Positions 42,912-51,861 of a stretch of DNA of 64,000 nt are shown here, in pieces. The stretch is from an uncultured Bacteroidales bacterium (GTDB lineage Bacteria > Bacteroidota > Bacteroidia > Bacteroidales > F082), in contig ONFF01000009.1 of assembly GCA_900317055.1 (NCBI GenBank), positions 124,001 through 188,000 of the forward strand, written 5' to 3'. The position numbers and the translations under genes were made by a program. The notes beneath the pieces were generated by a model, which was not told the origin of the DNA, ran no database searches, and saw nothing but the letters and a program-made list of their open reading frames with translations. Position 1 is the stretch's first letter. Each line of letters opens with the position of its first letter.

Positions 42912-43112
42912 GGATTTGGTGCGCCAAGTCCGTTTTATAGAAGCGTTATGCTTGTCTTGTAGGTGAAAACGTAGGAACTTTTCATTGAGAATACAAGAGA
43001 TGGCATGATGGTTCCGCGCTTTTAGCGTGGGCTGTTATACATGCTCGTATTCTCAGGTTTCCTACGACCTTCATCTGCAGCGTGGCATAGTCAGTTCCAC
43101 GCTTCTTTTGTA
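42912..43112 (+). ncRNA. Candidate structured RNA of ~200 nt
   Basis: No known family is recognised. Four helices can be drawn by eye. (1) GGATTTGG / CCAAGTCC at 42912-42931. (2) A long interrupted stem pairing AGGT, CGTAGGAA, TGAGAATAC, GAG (42961-42999) with CTC, GTATTCTCA, TTCCTACG, ACCT (43044-43070). (3) A CCGCGCT / AGCGTGG hairpin inside it (43013-43030). (4) AGCGTGG / CCACGCT (43080-43103) followed by TCTTTT, which looks like a terminator. A -7 box lies just upstream. The region could be a free RNA or the leader of the 107-aa gene. It fills most of the 443-base gap after the ORF6N gene. Confidence 0.6.
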
Positions 43113-43116
43113 TCAA

Positions 43117-43440
43117 ATGTATGGAGAAGGAAGGATTCTCCTGAGCTTTGGGAATTGGAAGCCGAAAAGAGACTTTATGGAGAATATGAGAAAGGTGAAG
43201 TTTACCTTAGAAACACGGAAAATGGATTTAGAGGATTTGGGCTATTTTGTTGGAGAGCCTGACAAAGATGCCGAAGAAATCCTCAAAGAACGTGTTGGTT
43301 TTTTTCATTGTTTTGGTAATGAACCATATTATGATAGTGAAGCAGGTTGCTTTAGGGATCAAATGATGGGAATTGTCGAAGAAGAAAGTTCGGGAAAAGT
43401 GTATCATGTAATTCCTCAGTTTATAACTTTTGTATCATGA
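43117..43440 (+). CDS. Unrecognised 107-residue protein
   Basis: An AT-rich frame from ATG 43117 to TGA 43440. The product is charged, has no signal peptide or membrane helix, and contains MDLEDLGYFVGEPDKDAEEIL and KVYHVIPQFITFVS. The stop overlaps the start of the LRR gene (ATGA), which supports real translation. The frame stays open upstream to 43027 through the structured RNA region, but those codons are unlikely to be coding. MENMRKV at 43174 is another possible start. It was probably acquired together with the following gene. Confidence 0.5.
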   Translation: MYGEGRILLSFGNWKPKRDFMENMRKVKFTLETRKMDLEDLGYFVGEPDKDAEEILKERVGFFHCFGNEPYYDSEAGCFRDQMMGIVEEESSGKVYHVIPQFITFVS

Positions 43441-45365
43441 AAAAGATTCTATTTATTATAATGATGGTTATGCTTTTTTGTAAAGTTGAGGCACAACCAA
43501 ATTATGATGTAGATATTGATGGCTTGTGTTTTAAGCTTGATTTGACGACATTGACTGCAAAACTTGTTCATGTTCAATCATCGGTGACTGATGTAATTGT
43601 CCCACAAAACATAATAATTGGAGATAGGTGTATTATTGTCAATAGTATTAACTTGTTGTTTGGTAGTTCCTATTCGTACGACTATATTAGATCTATTGAA
43701 ATTCCAAATACTGTTATTGATTTAATCTTGGGATACCCACATTATTCTTATGAGGGATATGGTGAATATATGAGTAGGCTCCCTACAATTTCATCGATAG
43801 AAATTCCAAATAGTGTAGAGAACTTAACGATTTGTAATATTAAAGGTTTAAGCGAACTAGTAATTCCTCCGACGGTAAAAAAAGTCGATCACATATTGAT
43901 ACTTCCTTCTCTTATGAGTCTAATTGTCGAAGATGGCCCTGAAGATTTGATATGGGGAATCTATGATACTTTTAATCAGAACTATGGTCTTTATTATGGA
44001 AACAGTCAATTTTATAAGACAAATCCAAATTATGTTTATATTGGTCGGCAATTAGTTCCATCGACCCAGTCACAATTACACTATTATTTTTTTGGACATC
44101 CTGACAGAGTTTTTGTTCGACCCGAAAGTGTTGATCTTGGACCTACAGTAACTGATTTGCGTGGATTCAATTTATGGCCAGAAGCAGTTATTATTCCTAA
44201 TACGGTGAAAATTGGATGCTATGGACAAGATTATCATTATACTCCTAAATCGGTTGTTTTTGAAGATGGTTTTGATGGCTGGGAAAGCGGGACTGAAAGC
44301 GGAAGCGTTTATCATCAAACAGATTCATGGGGGCCAACCTCAAATTGGTATATAGGCAGGTCTGGTGTGAAAATATATAAACTTGAAGCTGAACAATTGA
44401 CAATAGGTCCTTTTTTATCCAGCGAACAAGCTTCTACGTTTTTTAATAAATCTGGCATTGATGAAACAGGGGGAAACACATATGGAAGATGGGTAAAAGG
44501 CGAAGGAGCATTTATTAAGTTGTTTCAATCAAATCCTCCACAATTGATCCCCGTCACTGCTCAAGGTTATGAACTAGAATATTATTTTGACAATGATACA
44601 TATATTAATACACCTCTCTATGTCCCAAGGGGTTCAAAGCATCTGTATGAACAAGCAGAACATTGGAAGTATTTTTTCAATATCATTGAGTTCGATTGGG
44701 AGGCACCAGAATATGCCATAGAGATTGTAAATAACTCCGTAGAGATGGGAATGTCTTTTGGCGCAGGCGTTTATCATTTAGGTGATACGATTACACTTTC
44801 AGCGACACCAAGTAATGGCTATTCATTCCAAAGTTGGACTGAATTTGGGATTGAAGTTTCAACTGACCGTACATATACCTTTGTCGTTGATAGAGATAGA
44901 ACGTTGACGGCCAATTTTGTTATAGGAAGTAGTGTCTATATTAATGTTAACAGTAATAATTATGGGTTCGGGACGGTCGAAGGTGCTGGAGATTATTCAC
45001 AGGGCGAGACGGTTACGTTAAAGGCGATACCTAATAACGGCTATTCATTCATTAATTGGACTGAAAATGGATTATCTGTTTGCACAGAACCTGTTTATTC
45101 CTTTATTGCCGAAAGAGATAGAAATCTAATAGCCAACTTTTGGGGCACAGGTATTGGTGAAATTGAAGAATCATCAAAAGTATTTGTTTTTGCCAAAAAT
45201 AGAGAACTTTTTATAGAAGGCGCAGATGGATTATCAGAGGTTACGGTTTATAATGTACAAGGCATTATTGTGTATAAGGGTTTGCGAAGAAGGATTTCCT
45301 TGCCATGTGCTGGGTTGTATATTGTGACTATCGAGAATAGGGGGATGAAAGTTGTTGTAGATTAA
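43437..45365 (+). CDS. Surface protein: degenerate LRR, two InlB-type repeats, T9SS tail
   Basis: A 642-residue exported protein (signal ending KVEAQ). Residues ~60-160 contain BspA-like leucine-rich units (RSIEIPNTV, SSIEIPNSV, SELVIPPTV). Around 437-495 and 505-565 lie two InlB-B-like repeats with the shared pattern G.T.TL.A.P.NGYSF..WTE ... R..TANF. The end (ELFIEGADGLSEVTVYNVQG ... GLYIVTIENRG) is a T9SS type A sorting domain. It is a likely surface adhesin. The codons are far more AT-rich than those of ruvB or leuS on either side, which suggests recent acquisition together with the 107-aa and 98-aa genes. Confidence 0.75.
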   Translation: MKKILFIIMMVMLFCKVEAQPNYDVDIDGLCFKLDLTTLTAKLVHVQSSVTDVIVPQNIIIGDRCIIVNSINLLFGSSYSYDYIRSIEIPNTVIDLILGYPHYSYEGYGEYMSRLPTISSIEIPNSVENLTICNIKGLSELVIPPTVKKVDHILILPSLMSLIVEDGPEDLIWGIYDTFNQNYGLYYGNSQFYKTNPNYVYIGRQLVPSTQSQLHYYFFGHPDRVFVRPESVDLGPTVTDLRGFNLWPEAVIIPNTVKIGCYGQDYHYTPKSVVFEDGFDGWESGTESGSVYHQTDSWGPTSNWYIGRSGVKIYKLEAEQLTIGPFLSSEQASTFFNKSGIDETGGNTYGRWVKGEGAFIKLFQSNPPQLIPVTAQGYELEYYFDNDTYINTPLYVPRGSKHLYEQAEHWKYFFNIIEFDWEAPEYAIEIVNNSVEMGMSFGAGVYHLGDTITLSATPSNGYSFQSWTEFGIEVSTDRTYTFVVDRDRTLTANFVIGSSVYINVNSNNYGFGTVEGAGDYSQGETVTLKAIPNNGYSFINWTENGLSVCTEPVYSFIAERDRNLIANFWGTGIGEIEESSKVFVFAKNRELFIEGADGLSEVTVYNVQGIIVYKGLRRRISLPCAGLYIVTIENRGMKVVVD

Positions 45366-45384
45366 TCATAAAAGTAAATTATTT

Positions 45385-45681
45385 ATGGACTTTATTAGTG
45401 CAGTAAAATTGGCAAAAGCTAACGAGCATTTACTAGGAACAAAAGTAAATGGTGCATCAATTGATGAGGTTATCATAGTACCGACCAAAGATGAAGAATG
45501 TAAGAGTTTTTTGTCTTCATATATTTCAACATTGGATGCTCAAAGGTCAATAGCACCATTTATTCAATCTGATGTAGAAATCCAAGTTGTGTTTGACAAA
45601 AAGAGGATAAAAACAGAAAATGTATTTTTTCATACAAATATACGAAATTTGCCAGACGCTATTTTGGAAGCTAAAGAATAG
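45385..45681 (+). CDS. Unrecognised 98-residue protein
   Basis: A small soluble protein starting MDFISAVKLAKANEHLLG, with no motif I can assign. It ends at a TAG, and the same frame then continues without a break into the HTH remnant. It lies 20 bases after the LRR gene and shares its AT-rich composition, so it is probably the right-hand end of the acquired segment. Confidence 0.5.
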   Translation: MDFISAVKLAKANEHLLGTKVNGASIDEVIIVPTKDEECKSFLSSYISTLDAQRSIAPFIQSDVEIQVVFDKKRIKTENVFFHTNIRNLPDAILEAKE

Positions 45682-45954
45682 ATTTTCATTGATTATATCC
45701 ATTGGCGGAAATTGGATGTAGATGTCAGCTTTGAGAGTTTCACTTACGAAGAGGCAGAGCCTTCGGAAATGCAACGCTTCTTTTTGACGCACCCGGAGAT
45801 TAATGTGAGCCGCTTTGCTGAGAAGGCAGGTATCAATGCGGGCCTGCTGCGAAACTATATTAATGGCTTCAAAAAGCCTTCCCAAGAACGCGAACAACAG
45901 ATTTTGCAACAAATCCACCAATTAGGGCAAGAATTTGTCGCCGTTACATTCTAA
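45682..45954 (+). pseudogene. 3' remnant of a DUF2442-HTH gene
   Basis: Reading on after the TAG at 45679-45681, the frame encodes IHWRKLDVDVSFESF, the end of a DUF2442 domain, then a complete Cro/XRE-like helix-turn-helix (INVSRFAEKAGINAGLLRNY) and a typical KKPSQERE ending. About 50-60 N-terminal residues of DUF2442 are missing, and the only start is an internal TTG (45712). Base composition returns to the local norm here. The gene was probably cut by arrival of the AT-rich segment on its left. A short translated HTH product is possible but less likely. Confidence 0.6.
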
Positions 45955-45962
45955 AATTTCCC

Positions 45963-45970
45963 TATTTTTG
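45963..45970 (+). promoter_or_regulatory. -7 box of leuS
   Basis: TATTTTTG followed by C, 37 bases before the leuS start. Confidence 0.55.
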
Positions 45971-46007
45971 CAGTTTCTTTCAAAAACAGCAAAAAACACC
46001 TCGTTGT

Positions 46008-49000
46008 ATGGACTATAACTTTACCGAAATCGAGAAGAAGTGGCAGCAATACTGGCACGACAACAAAATCTATAAGGTTGATATTGACCATAATAAGCCG
46101 AAATTTTATGTCCTTGACATGTTCCCGTATCCTTCGGGCGCAGGCTTGCACGTGGGACATCCGTTGGGCTATATCGCCTCGGATATTTATGCAAGATATA
46201 AAAGGCTGAAAGGCTTCAACGTGCTGCATCCGATGGGCTACGATGCTTATGGTCTGCCCGCCGAGCAATATGCCATTCAGACGGGCACACATCCCGCTGT
46301 GACAACTGAGAAGAACATCAACCGCTATCGCGAGCAGATGGACAAGATCGGTTTCTGCTACGACTGGGACCGCGAGGTGCGCACCTGCGAGCCAGGCTAC
46401 TACAAGTGGACGCAATGGACTTTCCTCCAACTGTTCAACTCGTTCTACTGCAACGGTTGCCAGAAGGCCCAGCCTATTAGCAAGTTGATTGCCCGCTTCG
46501 AGGAAAAAGGTACAGAAGGCCTCAATGTGGCCGAGAGCAAACCACTGAGCTTCACCGCCGATGAGTGGAAGGCCATGAGTGAGAAGCAACAACAAGAGGT
46601 GTTGATGAACTACCGTCTTGCCTATCAAGCCGAGGCCATGGTGAACTGGTGCCCGGGATTGGGTACAGTGCTCGCCAACGATGAGGTGGCCGACGGCCTC
46701 TCGGTGCGTGGCGGCTTCCCCGTGGAGCGCAAGTCGATGAAACAGTGGCAACTCCGTATCACCGCCTACGCCGACCGTCTGCTCCAAGGTCTCGAGACCG
46801 TGGATTGGAGCGAGTCAGTGAAGGACCTGCAGCGCAACTGGATTGGCAAGTCTATGGGTGCTTCCGTTATTTTCAAGGTGGACGGTAAAGATATCGATTT
46901 AGAGGTGTTTACGACGCGTGCGGATACTTTATTTGGTACCACATTCATGGTGCTGGCCCCTGAGCATGAACTGGTGAGCGAAATCACTACGCCCGAGCAG
47001 CGCGCCGAGGTAGAGGAATACATCACCCGCACCAAGAACCGCAGCGAGCGCGAGCGTATGGCTGAGGTGCGTAAAGTGAGCGGCGCTTTCACGGGTGCCT
47101 ACGGCATCAACCCGATCACGGGTGCTAAGTTGCCCATTTGGATTGCCGACTATGTGCTGATGGGCTACGGTACAGGAGCCATCATGGCTGTGCCTGCCCA
47201 CGACAGCCGCGACTTCGCCTTCGCCCGACATTTCAACCTGCCCATTATCCAAGTGGTGAAGAAACCCGGCACCGAGCCGACAGATCCCGCTACATGGGAG
47301 GAGAGCTTCGACGCCAAGGACGGCGAGCTGGTCAACTCGGGCTTCCTCAACGGCCTGACCGTCAAGAAAGCCATCGAGCGCATGATTGAGGAACTGGAGA
47401 AACTGGGCGTCGGCACAGGCAAGACCAACTACCGCCTGCGCGATGCCATCTTTAGCCGTCAGCGTTATTGGGGTGAGCCTTTCCCGATTTACTACAAGGA
47501 TGGCATGCCTTACGCTATGGATGAGTCGAAACTGCCGCTTGAGTTGCCTGCCATCAGTGAATATAAGCCCACCGAAACGGGTGAGCCGCCTTTGGCTCGC
47601 GCCAAGAATTGGGTTACCGAGGAAGGCTATCCCATCGAGACCAACACCATGCCGGGCTTTGCCGGTTCGAGTGGCTACTATTTCCGCTACGAAGACCCGC
47701 ACAACGACAAGGAATACTTCAGCCGCGAAGCCAACGATTATTGGCAAAATGTCGACCTTTATATTGGTGGTGCTGAGCACGCTACCGGCCACCTGATTTA
47801 CAGCAGATTCTGGTGTAAGTTCCTCTATGACATTGGTTTGTCATGCAAGGATGAACCTTTCCAGAGGATGATCAACCAAGGTATGATTCAAGGCCGTTCC
47901 AGCTTCGCCTATCGTGTCAATTTGGAGAAGCTCTGCGAATACGATGTTTGGAACATCATCAAGGACAAGCGTTTGGGTGTGGAATTCATCAAGGGTTACA
48001 AGGATGGTCGTCGTCAGTTTGACTTCTTCTGTCCTGAGAAAGGCATTCTTATTGAGATCAACCGTATGGGCAACCTTGAGAAGGTGGCTGAACCCTGGGA
48101 GGACTATGCGGCATCGAAGGGCTACAAACTTCTTTTGGTGCCCAACATCGATGTTTTGAATGATTATAGGGCTGGAACCCATATCGTTGAACAGAAAATC
48201 AAGGATTTGATTGCGGGTAAGATAGTTCCGGCTTTCATTGAAGGTGAAGAGTACAATCGTGGTCCTATTTTCGTGTCCAAAAACATACCTGACCGTGAGT
48301 TGTTCAGCGACCCGATTCACGTCGATATCAATATGGTTCGTAACGACATTCTTGATATTTCGGCATTCCGCCAATGGCGCGATGACCTGAAGGATGCCCA
48401 CTTTATCAAGGAGAAGGATAAGGACGGCAATGAAGTTTACGTTTGCGGCAACGAAGTCGAGAAGATGTCGAAGTCGAAATACAATGTGCAGAACCCTGAC
48501 GACCTTGTAGAGAAATACGGTGCCGACACGCTTCGTCTCTATGAAATGTTCCTCGGTCCCTTGGAGCAGTCGAAGCCTTGGGATACGCAGGGTATCGAAG
48601 GCACGTTCCGTTTTGTGCGCAAGTTCTGGAGGCTGTTCCATAACGAAAACAACGAGTTCAACGTCAGCAATGAGCCTGCCACAGCGCCTGAACTGAAGAG
48701 CCTGCACAAGCTTATCAAGAAGGAAGAGGAGGGCATTGAGAGCATCTCGTTCAATACGGTCGTCTCGGCTTTCATGATTTGCGTCAATGAGCTTGCCGAT
48801 CTCAAGTGCAACAAGCGCGAAATCCTTGAGCCTTTGGCCATTATGATTTCGCCATATGCACCGCATATCGCTGAAGAGCTGTGGCACTTGCTGGGTCATG
48901 AGACCTCGGTGGTGAACGCTGCATTCCCCGTTTATGATGAGAGCAAGACGGTGGAGAACAGCTTTAATTATCCCATCAGCTTCAACGGCAAAATGCGTTT

Positions 49001-49148
49001 CAATATGGAGTTGCCTGTGACGATGAATGCCGACGAGGTGCAAGCTGCTGTGCTTGCCGCCCCCGAAGCCGCCAAGTGGATTGAGGGCAAGCAGATACGC
49101 AAGGTGATTTACGTGCCGAAGAAGATTGTGAATATCGTAGTAGGATAA
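46008..49148 (+). CDS. leuS: Leucyl-tRNA synthetase with a ~113-residue insertion
   Basis: A 1046-residue class I synthetase that charges tRNA-Leu. HVGH (the HIGH motif, residues 48-51) and KMSKS (819-823) are intact, as are the editing domain and the C-terminal tRNA-binding end ([14 protein letters not shown]). Bacteroidota LeuRS proteins are usually around 930-950 residues. The surplus is one block, about residues 638-750 (47919-48257), between GRSSFAYRV and GPIFVSKN. The block contains [19 protein letters not shown] and [12 protein letters not shown], which vaguely resemble a PD-(D/E)XK/DUF559 nuclease core. The frame is open throughout, so the enzyme is probably functional. A degraded second 3' end is at 50466. 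Confidence 0.95.
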   Translation: MDYNFTEIEKKWQQYWHDNKIYKVDIDHNKPKFYVLDMFPYPSGAGLHVGHPLGYIASDIYARYKRLKGFNVLHPMGYDAYGLPAEQYAIQTGTHPAVTTEKNINRYREQMDKIGFCYDWDREVRTCEPGYYKWTQWTFLQLFNSFYCNGCQKAQPISKLIARFEEKGTEGLNVAESKPLSFTADEWKAMSEKQQQEVLMNYRLAYQAEAMVNWCPGLGTVLANDEVADGLSVRGGFPVERKSMKQWQLRITAYADRLLQGLETVDWSESVKDLQRNWIGKSMGASVIFKVDGKDIDLEVFTTRADTLFGTTFMVLAPEHELVSEITTPEQRAEVEEYITRTKNRSERERMAEVRKVSGAFTGAYGINPITGAKLPIWIADYVLMGYGTGAIMAVPAHDSRDFAFARHFNLPIIQVVKKPGTEPTDPATWEESFDAKDGELVNSGFLNGLTVKKAIERMIEELEKLGVGTGKTNYRLRDAIFSRQRYWGEPFPIYYKDGMPYAMDESKLPLELPAISEYKPTETGEPPLARAKNWVTEEGYPIETNTMPGFAGSSGYYFRYEDPHNDKEYFSREANDYWQNVDLYIGGAEHATGHLIYSRFWCKFLYDIGLSCKDEPFQRMINQGMIQGRSSFAYRVNLEKLCEYDVWNIIKDKRLGVEFIKGYKDGRRQFDFFCPEKGILIEINRMGNLEKVAEPWEDYAASKGYKLLLVPNIDVLNDYRAGTHIVEQKIKDLIAGKIVPAFIEGEEYNRGPIFVSKNIPDRELFSDPIHVDINMVRNDILDISAFRQWRDDLKDAHFIKEKDKDGNEVYVCGNEVEKMSKSKYNVQNPDDLVEKYGADTLRLYEMFLGPLEQSKPWDTQGIEGTFRFVRKFWRLFHNENNEFNVSNEPATAPELKSLHKLIKKEEEGIESISFNTVVSAFMICVNELADLKCNKREILEPLAIMISPYAPHIAEELWHLLGHETSVVNAAFPVYDESKTVENSFNYPISFNGKMRFNMELPVTMNADEVQAAVLAAPEAAKWIEGKQIRKVIYVPKKIVNIVVG

Positions 49149-49155
49149 TCAATTT

Positions 49156-49183
49156 GTAGAGACGTAGCGCGCTACATCTCTAC
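49156..49183. repeat. GTAGAGACGTAGC palindrome, probable leuS terminator
   Basis: GTAGAGA-C-GTAGC / GCTAC-A-TCTCTAC forms a near-perfect hairpin 8 bases after leuS. It is the same family as the stem at 12648-12671 and may terminate transcripts in either direction. Confidence 0.75.
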
Positions 49184-49189
49184 TCAGTT

Positions 49190-50044
49190 TTATTGTTGCG
49201 CTCGATATTCCTTGGGCGACATACCCGCGTTTGTTTTAAAAAAGCGAGTGAATGCAGCCGGGTCGGAAAAGCCAAGCTGTTGGCTGATCTGTTGGATATT
49301 GAGGTCCTTGCTGTGGCGAAGTAGCGACTTGGCTTGGACAATGACATAACCCGAAATCCATTCATTGGCACTAATACCGGTTTGTTTCTTGATGATGCTG
49401 CCGAAGTACTTGGGCGACAAACAAAGAAGATTGGCATAATACTGCACTTCGCGGCTTTCATGGAAATGGTTGACAAAGGTGTTTTTAAAACGGTTAACCA
49501 ATTGTTGGGCTGGGGTGAGTTCTGGCGCCGTTATGCCGTTTTCATGTAGGTAAATTTCCATCAAATGCGTCCCTATTTCCATTTGCTTGACCAATAATTC
49601 GTCACGCTCAGGGTGGCTCAACTGACTGATGGCTTGGAGCATCATGAAATGCCCTTGCATGCCATCGTATTGTTCGTCGCTCAGATGAAAAACGGAATTG
49701 TATCGATATTCGACATGCTCAAAATAGAAGGGATAGAGATGCTTCAGGTTCTGGAGAAAACTTGGTGAGATGATGAGCAATGAAACCAAATAATCGTCGC
49801 TCGACTCTTGGATCTCCATCACATGACCAGGAGGAACCATGACAAAGTCGTGTTGATGGAATTCCTTTTGTTGCTTGTCAAAAAGGTTTTTCAGACACCC
49901 CCGGTGATTTAGCCAAAGTACGAAAAATGGTGATGCGTAGGCTTTCTCGTAAATAGACACTCGGTTTATGTTGTCTAATATCATTAGACCATGTGTTTTT
50001 ATCTGGTCTCTTATTTCCTCTAAAGCGTGTGGCTGTTTATTCAT
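49190..50044 (-). CDS. AraC-family transcriptional regulator
   Basis: A 284-residue regulator: an N-terminal cupin-like sensing domain (about 1-150, with FVMVPPGHVMEI), a helical linker, and a C-terminal pair of helix-turn-helix motifs (YANLLCLSPKYFGSIIKKQTG; IQQISQQLGFSDPAAFTRFF ending MSPKEYRAQQ). Effector and target are unknown. A minus-strand TATTTTTG at 50066-50073 is the likely -7 box. It sits alone in the first of two tandem leuS-fucosidase intervals. Confidence 0.88.
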   Translation of the reverse strand: MNKQPHALEEIRDQIKTHGLMILDNINRVSIYEKAYASPFFVLWLNHRGCLKNLFDKQQKEFHQHDFVMVPPGHVMEIQESSDDYLVSLLIISPSFLQNLKHLYPFYFEHVEYRYNSVFHLSDEQYDGMQGHFMMLQAISQLSHPERDELLVKQMEIGTHLMEIYLHENGITAPELTPAQQLVNRFKNTFVNHFHESREVQYYANLLCLSPKYFGSIIKKQTGISANEWISGYVIVQAKSLLRHSKDLNIQQISQQLGFSDPAAFTRFFKTNAGMSPKEYRAQQ

Positions 50045-50331
50045 TTTTTTCGGTCGTTTTGCCTACAAAAATAGGTTTTATTGTGCAAATAATCCACAAT
50101 AAACCGACTAAATGACAATTATTCCGTACGGATTGTTATTTGATGAATGTTGAAATGTATCTAATTTTGGAACCGAAAAATGAAGCAAGACGGCACCATC
50201 GTCACTGTTTTTGTTATGCTGGTTTTTTTTAATTGTTTGGCGACATTATTGTATTAGTCAGCATGTGTTTCAAACATCTTATGTTTATATTATTAGCTTT
50301 TATTTTATCAAAGTGTCTGATGGTGCCTTTT

Positions 50332-50460
50332 TTATTTTTTCTGCATCTCAAACACAACCGCATGAGGCATCTCGAACGAGTTCGGAAAGTCGATGCGGTA
50401 CCGACCATCAGCCTCCTTGCAAAGGGAGGCTTTCTTTTGGCAGCCTAACATATTGATTTT
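50332..50460 (-). pseudogene. 3' end of a second alpha-L-fucosidase gene
   Basis: Read on the minus strand, these bases encode the last ~42 residues of a GH29 fucosidase with its own stop: KKASLCKEADGRYRIDFPN followed by an ending HAVVFEMQKK. The intact gene at 53069-54475 ends KKASLCKEADGRYRIDFPN ... HAVVFEMKK. The DNA differs at many positions, so this is not a recent copy. It is cut off at 50460 and joins the leuS remnant within 6 bases. Confidence 0.88.
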
Positions 50461-50465
50461 ATCTC

Positions 50466-50582
50466 GATGAGGTGCAAGCCGTAGTACTCGCCGTTCCTGA
50501 AGCCGCCAAGTGGCTTGAGGGCAAACAGGTACACAAGGTGATATATGTGCCTAAGAAGATTGTTAATGTGGTTGAGAAATAG
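50466..50582 (+). pseudogene. 3' end of a second leuS gene
   Basis: 39 codons including a TAG stop encode DEVQAVVLAVPEAAKWLEG and then [19 protein letters not shown]. The intact leuS ends [38 protein letters not shown]. By hand count 25 of 117 bases differ (79% identity), mostly at synonymous sites. The remnant therefore comes from a diverged but functional leuS, not from decay of the present gene. Confidence 0.9.
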
Positions 50583-50748
50583 TCCTTGAGTTCGTTTGTG
50601 ATTCAAAGCAAACCCAGATTGTTTTCTTGGTTTTATTCAAAAGACAGAGAATCTATTCTGAGTATTTTACTCAACATCCCATACTTTCACAATTGCAGTA
50701 TCATTTTGTTATGCTGTTGGTGGTGCATTTGTTTTTGCCCAAATGTTG

Positions 50749-51861
50749 TTATATGAATATCCTATTTGCCATTGTTTTTTTGCTTAAAGCTGATATCAAA
50801 ACATTGCGTGGAGGACAAACCGAGGCTAATACTATGTCTTGAAAGCAAGGTTGAAGGTTGTTGCTATTGTTTGCTCTTATAGGACCAGAATATAGAACGG
50901 ATTTGTCTAAAGATACTGTTTTGTTTGGCTTAGCATGCTTATAATTGTCCCCGTATGAGAAAGCAAGGATATTCACCTCATTTGTGTGTTCTGCGATGAA
51001 CTTGTGTAAATCAAGTGCAGTGCTGGAAGAGATGTAATCGGCGAGCAGGTCTTGTAAAACCCATATTGTTTTGCCACCCCAAGCCATAGCTGCTTGTGAT
51101 TTTACAATCAATTGGCTGGCCATTCTTGCCCAAACCTGTCGGTAATTAATTCCTGGTGCTAAATGTGGCTTTCCTAACATACAATCTTCAAACGCTTGTG
51201 GGATGCAACTTCGTTTTTTCTTGTTTCCTCCAGAAGTGCTAGAAGTCATAACTTCAACGATTACAGGATTCCCAATGGGGAAATCTTCAATATAAATGTC
51301 TTCGTTACGCATGGCGAAAGTGTGTCCACTATCACGTAAATACTTTTCCAGAACATTCCATTCCAAGCCAGAATCCAAAACCGCTTGTGCTTTAGTTACT
51401 TTCCCCAAAGGCATTAACACATAGTCAAATGTATAGTCAAAAGCCGACGTGTCATCATCTTCATTGTCGTTGATATACTTTACTTTGGATTCTGCCCAAA
51501 TGCCAATTTCTGTACCTCTTTGGAAACCACATTTTTCTAAAAGCTTTGTTTGGGTTTCTCCTTTCAAAGTATTTTCATTCGCTTTTCTCCCCATATACAA
51601 TAAACGGCGAGGACAAATAATCCAAGGAGGGGTATCATCAGAGATTTGAATAGAACAAACGCCCGAAGACACTCTGTCCATATTTGGGAATAATTTCTTC
51701 AGTTCGTCGTGGTTGTTTAAATCTATTTCTGACATGAAACGATTTCCACCGCCGTCACATCTGTCAGAAATAAACGGGCAATAAGCTTTTTTTCTTGATT
51801 TGATTACTTCGGGGCTTATGTCATTTATTGGGTATCCAAGCAATTCGTAGATTTTTGGCAT
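50749..51861 (-). CDS. NotI-family type II restriction endonuclease
   Basis: A 370-residue protein that matches NotI in its N-terminal half: AYCPF, RVSSGVCSIQ and WIICPRRLL carry C28, C35, C69 and C83, matching the four cysteines that hold iron in NotI. The PD-(D/E)XK core can be followed as FDYVL (Asp146) and IVEVMTSS (Glu203). NotI has ExQ there, while this protein has E-x-M. It should cut a GC-rich palindrome, but the exact site cannot be read from sequence. It overlaps the upstream methyltransferase gene by 37 bases. The composition is AT-richer than that of the flanking genes. Confidence 0.78.
   Translation of the reverse strand: MPKIYELLGYPINDISPEVIKSRKKAYCPFISDRCDGGGNRFMSEIDLNNHDELKKLFPNMDRVSSGVCSIQISDDTPPWIICPRRLLYMGRKANENTLKGETQTKLLEKCGFQRGTEIGIWAESKVKYINDNEDDDTSAFDYTFDYVLMPLGKVTKAQAVLDSGLEWNVLEKYLRDSGHTFAMRNEDIYIEDFPIGNPVIVEVMTSSTSGGNKKKRSCIPQAFEDCMLGKPHLAPGINYRQVWARMASQLIVKSQAAMAWGGKTIWVLQDLLADYISSSTALDLHKFIAEHTNEVNILAFSYGDNYKHAKPNKTVSLDKSVLYSGPIRANNSNNLQPCFQDIVLASVCPPRNVLISALSKKTMANRIFI

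Noticed and set aside
43041-43262. 73-codon frame overlapping the candidate ncRNA and the 107-aa gene
   Set aside because: It lies in the folded RNA region, has no coupling with neighbours and conflicts with the frame that overlaps the LRR gene start.
45679-45681. TAG between the 98-aa gene and the HTH remnant as a programmed read-through or nonsense mutation
   Set aside because: Base composition changes at this point and the HTH part matches the end of a different family (DUF2442), so a junction of two unrelated sequences explains it better.
47841-49043. 400-codon minus-strand frame opposite leuS
   Set aside because: Shadow of leuS; no promoter, signal or motif.
50180-50257. 25-codon hydrophobic peptide (MKQDGTIVTVFVMLVFF...)
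   Set aside because: Too short and without a conserved feature; low-complexity T-rich DNA gives such frames by chance.
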